Shown here piece by piece: positions 24,447-32,708 of a stretch of 64,000 bases of DNA. The first letter of the stretch is position 1. Every line of letters begins with the position of its first letter. The DNA comes from Natribaculum luteum (GTDB lineage: Archaea > Halobacteriota > Halobacteria > Halobacteriales > Natrialbaceae): assembly GCF_023008545.1 (NCBI RefSeq), contig NZ_CP095397.1, positions 248,001-312,000 of the forward strand, read 5' to 3'. A model generated the notes under the pieces. It ran no database searches, was not told where the DNA came from, and saw only the letters and a list, made by a program, of their open reading frames with translations. Position numbers and translations under genes: made by a program.

Positions 24447-27275
24447 TCAGCGGCCGCCGTAGTTCGTGGTGAACGTCACCTCGAGCAACGTCTCGAAGAG
24501 TTTGTTCTGTGCCGTCCGGATGTGCTGGTGAAACGTCGCTGGCGCGATGTCGAGCGACTCTGCGACCGCCTCGCCGGAGTTGTCCCTGGGCCACTCGAAA
24601 AAGCCGCTGTAGTAGGCCGCCTCGAGGACCGCCCGCTGGCGGTCGGTCAGGTCGTTCAGCCAGGTACGCTCGAGGCGCTGTGAGGAGCCGACGTCGCGGG
24701 TCACCTGGCGACGCGCCAGTACCTCCGCGTTCGGATACCGCGCTTCGACGTCGTCGGTCACGCGGCGGACGTCCGTCTCGCGGGGAAGGTGGACCGTCAT
24801 GTGGAGGTCGCCGTCGTCGACGATCGCTTCCTCGACGTACCCGCCCTGGGACGCGATCGTCGAGAGCACGGTCGATTCGGAGAGTCGCGCCTCGAACGAG
24901 ACGTCGCCGAAGCCCTCGCTGATCATCGTCACGTCCTCCCAGTACGAGACGCGGTCGGTGAGCGCGTCGAGCGTCGGGAGTGCGTCGTCGGTGGCCGTCC
25001 CGTACACGAGGAACTCGCCGTCGCCGACGGGTACCGTCCGCTCGAACGTGATCGTCCCCTCGAGGGACTGCTGGACGTCGACCGCCTCGAAGACGTCGCG
25101 GATCTGGAGTTCGAGTTCGACGACCTCGTCGCTGGTCAGCGCCCGCTTGCGTTCGACGGCGGCGATGGCGTGACCGACGATCTCGCCGAGTTGCCCGACC
25201 ACAGACCGCTCGTCGGCCGCGAACGCGCCCGTTCGTTCGGAGTAGACGCCGAGAATGCCATAGAGCGCCCCCTCGTGGGTGATCGGGATCGCGGCCGACG
25301 AGCGGTAGCCGTACTCGCGGGCGTACTCGCGCCAGAGCTCGAACGCCGGGTCGGTCAGGACGTCCCGGCTGATCTGCATCTCCCCGGTTTGCACGGCTCT
25401 CCCCGCTGGCCCTCGACCCGCCGGTTCGTCGGGATCCGCCGAGATGTCGACGTCCTCGAGGTAGCCGTCGACGCCGGCTTCCACCCGCGGGACGATCCGC
25501 CCCGTCTGTGGATCGACCTCGGCGACCCACGCGAACGCGTACGACGCCGAGTCGGCGAGTGACTCGCAGACGGTCCGTTCGATCTCCTCGCGGGTCGACT
25601 GGTCGATGACCGCGTCGGTCGTCTCTCTGACGACGTCGTTGACGTTGTTGAGCGCCGCGAGCTGTTCGCGCTGGCGCTCGAGTTCGCGTTCGCGCTGGTT
25701 GCGCTCGGTGACGTCGGCGAAGTACACCGAGAGTCCGCTCTCGGAGGGGTACACCCGTACTTCGAACCAGGCCTCGAGCGGTGGGTAGTACGCTTCGAAG
25801 GAGATCGACTCCTGGGTCTCCATCGCGTGACGATACCGATCTTCGAACGTCGAGTCGACTGCCTCGGGGAACGCCGCCCAGAGGGGTTCGCCGAGGAGTT
25901 CGTCCTCCGTCCAGTCGAGCAGCTCTTCGGCGCGCTCGTTGACGTACGTGAACCGCCAGTCGTCGTCGACGGCGAAGAAGCCGTCCGTGACGCGATCGAA
26001 CACCCCGTCGAGTTCCGTCCGCAACCCGTCGCGCTGGCGTTCGAGCCGTCTGGCCTGTTCTTTCAGCTGTGTGACGTCGGTGGCCGTCGCGACGACGCGC
26101 TCCAGATCACCCGCGTTGTCGGTCAGCGGCGTCGCGTTGACCGAGACCCACCGCCGCTTTCCGTCCGGCGGCTTCACCTGAAGTTCCTGCCCCCGGACCG
26201 TCTCGCCGGTCTCGAGGACGCGTCCGATCGGCCGCTGCTCGAACGGGAGCGGGTCGCCGTCGGCGTCGAACAGGTCCCGCTGGCCGAGTTCATACTCGCC
26301 ACTCGAGAGGTCGAGTATCGCTTCCATCCGCTCGTTCATGCGGGTGACCGAGCCGTCTGCGGTCGCGATCAGAACGCCGACGGGACTGGTCTCGAGGATC
26401 CGTTCGACGACGTCTCGCTCTCGACGGAGCGATCGTTCGGACCGCTTTCGGTCGGTCACGTCGTAGTAGAGTTCGACGCGGCCGCCGGCGTACCGGCCGG
26501 AGTCGATCGGTTTGCTGCGGTGTTCGAGCCAGCGCTCCTCGCGATTGTCGCCCGGCGTGATGTGACACTCGAACTGTTCGACGTAGCTGTTGTCCTCGTA
26601 GGTCGACCGAACGGTGTCGACGAACGCGTCGGTATCGGCGACGCGATTCCCGATCGTCTCTGCGATCACGTCGCGTTTGTCTCGGCCGACGACCGCCTCG
26701 CGCTCGAGCCCGAAGTAGCGCTCGATCCCCTCGTTGAGCCAGACGACGTCGAAGGTAGAATCGAGGACGAAGACGCCGACATCCGCCTCGTCCAGGACGG
26801 CCGGGAGAGAGTCGGACGGATCCTCGAGGGTGCGACGCTCGCGTCGGCCGTCGCGGTCGTCGCAGTCGTCGACGTCACGGACGACGCCGACTGTCCCCTC
26901 CTCCGTTCCGTCGTCGATCGAGTTCAACCACAGCCGACACGGAACCGTCTCGCCGCTGGCCGTCCGGAGTTCGAACTCGAGCGTGCACGTCTCGCAGTCG
27001 TCATCGCGGATCGAACGGATCGCCGCCTCGGTTCGCGCCGCGTCGGTACGGTCGAGGACGAGCGACACGTGTTCGCCGAGGAGGTCGTCTCGAGCATGGC
27101 CCGTCAGCTCGACGAATGCCTCGGTGGCCGCGACGACGTCCCCGTCGGCGTCGAGCTGGACGATGCCCTCACCGATCGACTCGAGGAGCGTCCGGCACCG
27201 CTGGAAGGGGCCATCCCCGTCCTCGTCGCCGTCCACCCAGAACGTCGCGTCGGTCGTCTCTGCCGGGTCGCTCAT
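24447..27275 (-). CDS. Four-PAS, GAF, Bat-type HTH regulator
   Basis: 942 aa. PAS domains at about 25-145 (LLESIGEGIVQLDADGDVVA), 155-280 (LDEADVGVFVLDSTFDVVWL), 285-405 and 415-540 (DGFFAVDDDWRFTYVNERAE); a GAF domain at about 560-710 (GRAVQTGEMQISRDVLTDPA); a bacterioopsin-activator domain at about 715-865; and HTH_10 at the C-terminus (LTDRQRAVLEAAYYSGFFEW, then ESLDIAPATFHQHIRTAQNK). No histidine kinase domain is present, so it should sense signals and bind DNA directly. Bat relatives react to oxygen, light or redox state; the ligand here is unknown. Upstream of it lies a 33-bp triple repeat. Confidence 0.88.
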   Translation of the reverse strand: MSDPAETTDATFWVDGDEDGDGPFQRCRTLLESIGEGIVQLDADGDVVAATEAFVELTGHARDDLLGEHVSLVLDRTDAARTEAAIRSIRDDDCETCTLEFELRTASGETVPCRLWLNSIDDGTEEGTVGVVRDVDDCDDRDGRRERRTLEDPSDSLPAVLDEADVGVFVLDSTFDVVWLNEGIERYFGLEREAVVGRDKRDVIAETIGNRVADTDAFVDTVRSTYEDNSYVEQFECHITPGDNREERWLEHRSKPIDSGRYAGGRVELYYDVTDRKRSERSLRRERDVVERILETSPVGVLIATADGSVTRMNERMEAILDLSSGEYELGQRDLFDADGDPLPFEQRPIGRVLETGETVRGQELQVKPPDGKRRWVSVNATPLTDNAGDLERVVATATDVTQLKEQARRLERQRDGLRTELDGVFDRVTDGFFAVDDDWRFTYVNERAEELLDWTEDELLGEPLWAAFPEAVDSTFEDRYRHAMETQESISFEAYYPPLEAWFEVRVYPSESGLSVYFADVTERNQRERELERQREQLAALNNVNDVVRETTDAVIDQSTREEIERTVCESLADSASYAFAWVAEVDPQTGRIVPRVEAGVDGYLEDVDISADPDEPAGRGPAGRAVQTGEMQISRDVLTDPAFELWREYAREYGYRSSAAIPITHEGALYGILGVYSERTGAFAADERSVVGQLGEIVGHAIAAVERKRALTSDEVVELELQIRDVFEAVDVQQSLEGTITFERTVPVGDGEFLVYGTATDDALPTLDALTDRVSYWEDVTMISEGFGDVSFEARLSESTVLSTIASQGGYVEEAIVDDGDLHMTVHLPRETDVRRVTDDVEARYPNAEVLARRQVTRDVGSSQRLERTWLNDLTDRQRAVLEAAYYSGFFEWPRDNSGEAVAESLDIAPATFHQHIRTAQNKLFETLLEVTFTTNYGGR

Positions 27276-27324
27276 GCGCTACTAGTCGTCAGTGGATCGG
27301 ATAAATCCCGAGTGCAGTCATGCC

Positions 27325-27423
27325 GGTGGACCGGCACGCATCAAGTATGATCACACCGATGGACCGGCACGCATCAAGTATGGTCACATCGATGGACCGG
27401 CACGCATCCGGTACGCTATTCAC
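27325..27423. repeat. Three tandem 33-bp repeats
   Basis: Copies at 27325-27357, 27358-27390 and 27391-27423, each containing TGGACCGGCACGCATC; the first two are almost identical, the third drifts in its second half. They lie between two divergent genes, in the gap that must hold both promoters. Confidence 0.8.
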
Positions 27424-27448
27424 GCTCCAATTGAACAGTCCAGAGTAG

Positions 27449-27934
27449 ATGAACAAGAAGGGACACGTCCTCAACGCGGTGCTTCTCGGTATCGGCCTAG
27501 GGTACCTCATAGAGCCGGCCGGCGACGAGACGACCTTCGCGACGATCCTGATGATCGGCGTTCCCGTGACGCTCGGCGCGCTGTTTCCCGACATCGACAC
27601 GGAGTTCGGCCGCCATCGCAAGACGCTGCACAACCTGCCGATCCTCGCCGGCTTCGTCGCGTTTCCGTACTTCTTCGGGAATCTCGAGTACGTCTGGATC
27701 GGCGTCCTCACCCACTACGTCCTCGACGTGGCGGGCAGCAAACGCGGCATCGCGCTGTTCTATCCCGTCTGGAAGAAGGAGTTCGGCCTCCCGACCGGCG
27801 TCACGGTCAGCAGTAGCCGAGCCGACCTCGTTACCGTCCTCGTCACTGTCGCCGAACTCGTCCTCGCGGGACTCGTGATCTACGAGGTCCCACAGCGAGG
27901 TCTCGAGGTCGGGCGACAGGCGATCGGTATCTGA
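27449..27934 (+). CDS. DUF457-type membrane-bound metal-dependent hydrolase
   Basis: 161 aa, YdjM/DUF457 family. ALFPDIDTEFGRHRKTLHNL (about 46-65) carries the family Asp and His residues, with THYVLDVAGSKRG near 90. Four hydrophobic segments (about 8-22, 28-48, 62-80, 130-150). The family is predicted to be a membrane-bound phosphohydrolase; activity is unproven in archaea. Converges on a membrane protein gene with 10 bp between stops. Confidence 0.8.
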   Translation: MNKKGHVLNAVLLGIGLGYLIEPAGDETTFATILMIGVPVTLGALFPDIDTEFGRHRKTLHNLPILAGFVAFPYFFGNLEYVWIGVLTHYVLDVAGSKRGIALFYPVWKKEFGLPTGVTVSSSRADLVTVLVTVAELVLAGLVIYEVPQRGLEVGRQAIGI

Positions 27935-27944
27935 ACCTTGACGA

Positions 27945-28472
27945 TCACGCACGGACGTACGCCCACGTCGCGAGTGCGAGCAGGTGGATCGACCCGAGCG
28001 GGATCGCCTGTCGCTGCGGGCCGACGCCGAGGCCGCTGGCCAGCCAGGCGATGGCGATCGCCGCGAGAACGAACAACCCGGCCGTCACGCGCCGGTCCGC
28101 GCCGTAGCGCGCGCCGCCGGCCCAGACGACACCCAGCACGTAGCAGACGACCGCGAGCGGCCACATCTCGAGGTGCGTCGGCAGGCCGCTCGTCGCCCCG
28201 ACGTACGCCGGCAGCGTCGTCAGACTTCCCGTCGCGGGCGTCGTCATCCCCCACGGGAACACGAGCGTCCGCGCCGTCGTGGTGACGACGACCCAGGGAA
28301 CCACGAGCGGGGAGAGCAGCGCGAGCCACCAGCCGAACGCGTTGCCGGTCGTGGATCGGTCGCGGCCGGCAGTGGCCGAGGCCGACGCTCGATCGTCGTC
28401 GTCGCTCGTCGCTCGGTCGCTGTCGCCGTCGATCGCCGTCGAAACCGACTCGTCCCGGGGCTCGTCACCCAC
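27945..28472 (-). CDS. Haloarchaeal four-helix membrane protein (TIGR04206-like)
   Basis: 175 aa. Residues 1-45 are Asp/Ser/Arg-rich; four membrane segments follow (about 47-70, 78-92, 103-120, 130-170). The layout recalls the haloarchaeal TIGR04206 group, but I am not certain. Function unknown. Six bp separate its ATG from the stop of the DRG-type GTPase on the same strand, so the two may be co-transcribed. Confidence 0.6.
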   Translation of the reverse strand: MGDEPRDESVSTAIDGDSDRATSDDDDRASASATAGRDRSTTGNAFGWWLALLSPLVVPWVVVTTTARTLVFPWGMTTPATGSLTTLPAYVGATSGLPTHLEMWPLAVVCYVLGVVWAGGARYGADRRVTAGLFVLAAIAIAWLASGLGVGPQRQAIPLGSIHLLALATWAYVRA

Positions 28473-28478
28473 GCAGCG

Positions 28479-29588
28479 TCACCGCCGGAGAATGAGCTTC
28501 AGGACGTCCTCGTCCTCGAGGACGTGCTGGTCACCGACCTGCTGTTCGTCGTGGGTCGCGCTGGGACCCGAGACGCGAGCGAACCGGAACCGCTCCTCGA
28601 ACTCGCCGCCGAGTTTCGAGACGGCGTCTTCGATGGTCGATCCTTCCCTGAGGACGAGCGGTTCCTCCCAGTCGACGCCCCGGCCGGGCTTGTCCATGTA
28701 CACCCGGATGAGGCCGAGGCTCTCCCACATGCGGTCTTTCAGCGCCTCGAGTCCCTTTTCCGCCTCGGCGCTGATGAACGTCACCTCCCTGGGATCCAGG
28801 CCACGCTCGCGGAGCTGCTCGTCGACTTCCGCCTTGTAGTCGGGGTTGATCAGGTCGACCTTGTTCACGCAGGCGATCGAGGGGATGTACTCACGGTTTT
28901 CCATCAGCCCGTCGATCAGCCGGTCGATGTCCACCTTCTCGCCGAGATTGACGTCGGCGTTGACGTAGCCCTGGTCGCGGAGGACGTCCTTGATCGTCTC
29001 CTCGTCTAGGTCCTGGTCGGCACTCGAGGTGATCTTGATCCCGTCTTTGTGCTTCGGGCGGACGGTGACCCGCGGGGGCTCCTGGTCGACCCGGACGTTG
29101 ATGTCGTACAGTTCCTCCTGCAGGCGGTCGTACTGTTCGATCTCGAACACCGAGAGGACGAAGACGATCAGGTCGGCGTTTCGCACGACCGAGAGCACCT
29201 GCTTGCCGTCGCCCTTGCCGGTCGCCGCGCCTTCGATCAACCCGGGAACGTCGAGAATCTGGATGTTCGCTCCCCGGTGTTTGCACATCCCCGGATTGAC
29301 GTCGAGTGTCGTAAACTCGTACTCGCCGGTCTCGCTCTCGGCGTTCGTCAACGCGTTCAAAAGCGACGACTTCCCCACGCTCGGGAACCCGACGAGTGCG
29401 ACCGTCGCGTCGCCCGTCTTCTCGACGGAGTAGCCGGTGCCGCCGCCTGCCGAGGACTGGTTCTCGAGTTTCTCTTTCTTCTCGGCGAGTTTCGACTTCA
29501 GGCGGCCGATGTGGGCCTCCGTCGACTTGTTGTAGGGCGTATTGGCGATCTCTTCTTCGATCTCCTCGATCTCCTCCTCGAGCCCCAT
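28479..29588 (-). CDS. DRG-type GTP-binding protein with TGS domain
   Basis: 369 aa. Order: helical N-terminus (MGLEEEIEEIEEEIANTPYN), G1 GFPSVGKSSLLNAL near 68-81, G3 DVPGLIEG near 115, then the DRG-type insert, G4-like NKVDL near 237, and a C-terminal TGS region (LGLIRVYMDKPGRGVDWEEP). It belongs to the Obg/DRG class that associates with ribosomes. The ATG at 29588 is chosen over 29651 because it matches the DRG start and the longer frame adds 21 unlike residues. Confidence 0.92.
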   Translation of the reverse strand: MGLEEEIEEIEEEIANTPYNKSTEAHIGRLKSKLAEKKEKLENQSSAGGGTGYSVEKTGDATVALVGFPSVGKSSLLNALTNAESETGEYEFTTLDVNPGMCKHRGANIQILDVPGLIEGAATGKGDGKQVLSVVRNADLIVFVLSVFEIEQYDRLQEELYDINVRVDQEPPRVTVRPKHKDGIKITSSADQDLDEETIKDVLRDQGYVNADVNLGEKVDIDRLIDGLMENREYIPSIACVNKVDLINPDYKAEVDEQLRERGLDPREVTFISAEAEKGLEALKDRMWESLGLIRVYMDKPGRGVDWEEPLVLREGSTIEDAVSKLGGEFEERFRFARVSGPSATHDEQQVGDQHVLEDEDVLKLILRR

Positions 29589-29870
29589 TTGTCTATACGC
29601 AACCGTTCGGGCCGAAAAACCCTTTCCATGCGTCGGGCCGAAAAGTCCCACTCCACGTCGCCTCGTCGAACCCAGTGGAGACTTCGGTGCCTGCAGAAGC
29701 GTTCGGTGTGGTCGAGTCTCGTACCTGTCTCGGCTGCCGGCTGGTCGGACGACGTTCTTCGATCCACGCGAACCCGCTGTACCCGCTGCTCGCCCGGCTG
29801 TCCCGGTTCAGTTACCGATGCCAACGAACTTCGACACACATAAACGGCTGTTGGTCGTTACGTCGGACGA

Positions 29871-30074
29871 ATGCCGGAACCGTCGAAGCTGCGCGACAGC
29901 ACGCAGATCGTCCTTCCACGGGAGGCCATACACGGCCTCGAGGCGCAGCTCGACGACGAGTTCACCGTCACGATCTTCGACGAGACCGACGATTACTGCC
30001 GGATCATCGGCAGCCCCGTCGAGATCAAACGGGCGAGCAAGTTCCTCGCTCGCCACGGCGTCAGCATGCGATAG
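29871..30074 (+). CDS. VNG_1110C-family small protein
   Basis: 67 aa. The sequence LRDSTQIVLPREAIHGLEAQ near 7-26 and CRIIGSPVEIKRASKFLARH near 43-62 is characteristic of a haloarchaeal family named after Halobacterium VNG_1110C, as far as I recall. It looks like a small swapped-hairpin or KH-like fold. Function unknown. Convergent with tiaS. Confidence 0.75.
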   Translation: MPEPSKLRDSTQIVLPREAIHGLEAQLDDEFTVTIFDETDDYCRIIGSPVEIKRASKFLARHGVSMR

Positions 30075-30106
30075 CGTCCCCCTCGAGCGGATCGGCGGCC
30101 CCCTTC

Positions 30107-31441
30107 TTATCGTTCCGGGTGCGTCGTCGCGTCGAAGCCACCGCGAACCAGCGGCTTCGCGACGTGGCGACGCGCACACGGTGGCACCTCGTACCACCCT
30201 TCCTCGAGGTCACGCTCGAGTTCGACCTCCGCTTTCCCGGCCGCGGTCGTCCCGCAGTCGCGACACCGGTAGCCCTGGTTTCGGCCGGCGCTCTCCATCG
30301 ATCGGCCGCAGTCGGGGCAGGTCGGCGTCACCCGCTCGGTCCGGACGAGGTCGCGAACCGCGAACTTCTCGAGTTTGCACGTCCCCCGCGAGACCTCCCC
30401 GCAGACGGTGAGCCGGTCGCCGACGCGCAGGGCGCGCACGCGGTCCCGGAAGCGTTTGGTCGGCTCGAAAGCGGCACACTCGAGGCGGTCGCCGCCGTCG
30501 TCTTGCGTCGCTGCCGCCCCCTCTCGAGTCTTCGGTTCGTTCGCGCGGTCCGAGCGCCCGGCACCGTCCTCGAGCGTGAAGAAGACGTGACCGCCACGCC
30601 GGGTTTCGGGTTCTGTGGCGACCGTCCCCTCGAGACGGTAGGCCCTGCCGTCGCGGGCGTCGGCGATCGATCCGTCCCGGAGGTGAGCGTCGGTACCCTG
30701 GTTGGTGACGAACAGCTGCGTTCGGTCGACGGGCTCGCTCTCGATTCGACCCGCCACCTCGCGGGCCACGTCGGGGTCGTCGCCGCGGATGCCGTGGAGG
30801 ATCGGACCGGGCGTGTGGGGGACGCAGACGGTCTCGTCCTCGCCGCAGTCGACGGTGTCCCACGCCTCGGGATACCCACAGTCTGCCGCCGCGAAGACGC
30901 TCTCGTGGTCGACGGTTCGCGGCGTTCCCCACTGCTCGGGCTCGCGATAAGAGATGTACTCGTAGGTCCACTCCTCGAGTGTCGTCCAGCTGCCGACCGC
31001 CGCGAGCGCGCCAATTTGCCCCCTGCCGTTTCCGAGTCCCCAGCTCCGGTAGCCAGCGGCGTCGATGGTCGCCTCGGCGTCGGCGATCTCGAGAAGGTCG
31101 CGGATCGCCTCGCGGGCGAACGTGGCGACGCTTCCCGGCACGTCGTCCGGATCGTGGCCGGCCACCACGAGACCGGGATTGGTTCGGTCGTCGGCCGTCT
31201 CGGCGAGCGACTCGAGTTCGTCGCGGGCGACCGAAAACGCCGTCTCGGCGTCGCAGTCGACGTGGATCGCCAGCGCGGCGTTCCCCCGCGTCTTGTACTC
31301 GACGGCAGGGTTGAGTCGCACGAGGAGCAGGCGCTCGACGTTGCCAAACTGGCGCAGTTCGTCCGCGATCCGCGCTGCGACGTAGGTCGTGCACATCCCG
31401 CGTTCGCGAGAGTCAGTGTCGTCGAGTCCCACGACGGTCAT
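30107..31441 (-). CDS. tiaS: tRNA(Ile2) 2-agmatinylcytidine synthetase TiaS
   Basis: 444 aa. TiaS joins agmatine to C34 of tRNA-Ile(CAU) so that it reads AUA. Marks: MTVVGLDDTDSRERGMCTTY at the start, CVPHTPGPILHGIRGD near 205, a central OB-fold region, and a C-terminal zinc ribbon CPDCGRSMESAGRNQGYRCR. A polar insert near 280-320 is usual for halophiles. Start at ATG 31441 fits the conserved N-terminus exactly. Single-gene unit. Confidence 0.93.
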   Translation of the reverse strand: MTVVGLDDTDSRERGMCTTYVAARIADELRQFGNVERLLLVRLNPAVEYKTRGNAALAIHVDCDAETAFSVARDELESLAETADDRTNPGLVVAGHDPDDVPGSVATFAREAIRDLLEIADAEATIDAAGYRSWGLGNGRGQIGALAAVGSWTTLEEWTYEYISYREPEQWGTPRTVDHESVFAAADCGYPEAWDTVDCGEDETVCVPHTPGPILHGIRGDDPDVAREVAGRIESEPVDRTQLFVTNQGTDAHLRDGSIADARDGRAYRLEGTVATEPETRRGGHVFFTLEDGAGRSDRANEPKTREGAAATQDDGGDRLECAAFEPTKRFRDRVRALRVGDRLTVCGEVSRGTCKLEKFAVRDLVRTERVTPTCPDCGRSMESAGRNQGYRCRDCGTTAAGKAEVELERDLEEGWYEVPPCARRHVAKPLVRGGFDATTHPER

Positions 31442-31796
31442 CGACGCTTCGTACTCACTCGAGGGAGTAACGGCTTTCGGGGTGACTGCCAGTGTCCGTT
31501 TCGGGATGGCCGTCTCGGGCTCCCGTTTCCCGATCTGCGGGATCTAGATTCGGCCCCCGTCAGCGCCATCGTCGAGATCGACCGACGGCACCGGGACTGA
31601 CTGCCAATACATCAAATCATTCTCGGATACTGCCTCGTTACGAGGGCGGGTAGGCCGCATCCGACGGTCGTTCGAAATCCGCTCCGTTCCGACCTGACCT
31701 TGCTTCCGTGTAGCAATTCTTGCCTCTTGAAAGTACGGATTGGAAACTCGGCTATGCAATTGTCGATGGAATGTGTCACTGAGTGACGACGCGTAT

Positions 31797-31816
31797 CCAT
31801 GGCCTGAAGGCCGTGG
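31797..31816. repeat. Hairpin like an IS200/IS605 right end
   Basis: CCATGGCCTGAAGGCCGTGG, a near-perfect stem with a two-base loop, closely like the hairpins after tnpB genes of haloarchaeal IS200/IS605 elements. No transposase frame is left nearby, so at most a relic. Confidence 0.35.
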
Positions 31817-31877
31817 TATTGTGCCTGCTCCGCATACAGGGTAGGTTCTGCCACGCCCTATTTCAATACCAGAGTAT

Positions 31878-31888
31878 TAAATAATTAG
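31878..31888 (+). promoter_or_regulatory. TATA box for a leaderless MerB-like gene
   Basis: TTAAATAATTA, the only strongly AT-rich box in the gap. Its centre is about 25 nt before the GTG at 31907, which is why that GTG, not the one at 31889, is taken as the start. Confidence 0.55.
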
Positions 31889-31906
31889 GTGTTTTTATTA
31901 ATTATC

Positions 31907-32515
31907 GTGCCATCCCCTCAAACCAATCTCTCCGAGATAGAACTCCCAGCCGAGCTTGGTGCTGCGTTTGCAAGTGTCTCTAATAGACAAGAACAGCCAA
32001 AAACAGTTCTAGACGCGCTTGACGTGATCGAATCACTCGTTTCTGGGGGAGACCAACTCTCGGTTGAACAGTTCTATCAACCAATGGAAACGAGACATAA
32101 AATTACGTTCGCAAATAGTTCTGAATACGTCCCATGTGTGCTCGATGCATTGATTATCGCGAAATGTGCTGGCGAAAATGTTGAGTCGATCAACTCACAA
32201 CCTCCTACTGAGTCGAGCCCGGTTGAAATTCGGTATCGGGACGGTGACGTCGTGACGGATCCAGACGACTTCGTTATGTCGCTGGGATTGTCGGCAACTG
32301 ACGGAGGAGATTCTACTATTGAGTCTCAGAATGAATTCTGTTCGATGGGGGAAGTTGACTTGTGTGGGTACATCAATGCTTTCTCATCAAAGGAGGAGTA
32401 CACACACTGGCAAGTAGCTCTTACAAATGGGGTCGTAATGATGCTCAACGGACAGACGGCAATCAACCTCGCTGCGGCGGCCGCATCGCGGTGGCAGTTC
32501 GATTCTTCACTATAG
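31907..32515 (+). CDS. MerB-like (alkylmercury lyase family) protein lacking one catalytic Cys
   Basis: 202 aa. The order of segments follows MerB: YVPCVLDALIIAKCAGENVE (C77, C87), then INSQPPTESSPVEIRYRDGD, then NEFCSMGEVDLCGYINAFSS (C145, C153) and a THWQ turn. The second catalytic Cys of MerB (C159 in the E. coli protein) matches C145, but the first (C96) falls in SQPPTES and is absent. So it likely does not cleave C-Hg bonds; it might bind metals or be a homologue with another job. Codon third positions are less GC-rich than in neighbours, pointing to transfer. Confidence 0.6.
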   Translation: MPSPQTNLSEIELPAELGAAFASVSNRQEQPKTVLDALDVIESLVSGGDQLSVEQFYQPMETRHKITFANSSEYVPCVLDALIIAKCAGENVESINSQPPTESSPVEIRYRDGDVVTDPDDFVMSLGLSATDGGDSTIESQNEFCSMGEVDLCGYINAFSSKEEYTHWQVALTNGVVMMLNGQTAINLAAAAASRWQFDSSL

Positions 32516-32708
32516 GACTCTACTGGAGTGTCATCTTGTGAGGTCGCCGAGCAGATACTACCCCAGCGTTTATCCTGCTCTCTGGAGTGATACTCGTTCT
32601 ATGACCCCCTTATATAAGGATATTCCCCGACTTTCGGCGTAATCGCCCGACGTAGGCCGGGCATACGGGGGGAAAATCTCTTATACGAGGAGTCACTTAC
32701 TTCCGTTT

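Larger units (their letters stand above)
31442..31906. other. Gene-free, lower-GC stretch with a hairpin
   Basis: 465 bp upstream of both tiaS and the MerB-like gene. A short minus-strand frame at 31612-31854 is of ordinary composition but matches nothing I know. A strong hairpin at 31797-31816 is described separately. The stretch becomes AT-rich toward 31906. Confidence 0.5.

Noticed and set aside
25827..27350. 507-codon plus-strand frame opposite the PAS/GAF regulator
   Set aside because: The minus strand has clear PAS, GAF and HTH domains; the plus frame shows none and reads as a complement shadow.
27325..27423. Possible CRISPR array
   Set aside because: The three 33-bp copies are contiguous with no spacers and there are no cas genes in the window.
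29396..31600. 734-codon plus-strand frame opposite the GTPase and tiaS
   Set aside because: It spans two well-identified minus-strand genes and a plus-strand small gene; no recognisable protein features.
31612..31854. 80-codon minus-strand frame in the low-GC gap
   Set aside because: It crosses the IS-like hairpin and resembles no transposase or other family I know; may be chance.
31907..32515. Calling the gene merB outright
   Set aside because: The first catalytic cysteine is missing and no merA, merR or transporter is nearby, so a mercury-lyase name would overstate it.
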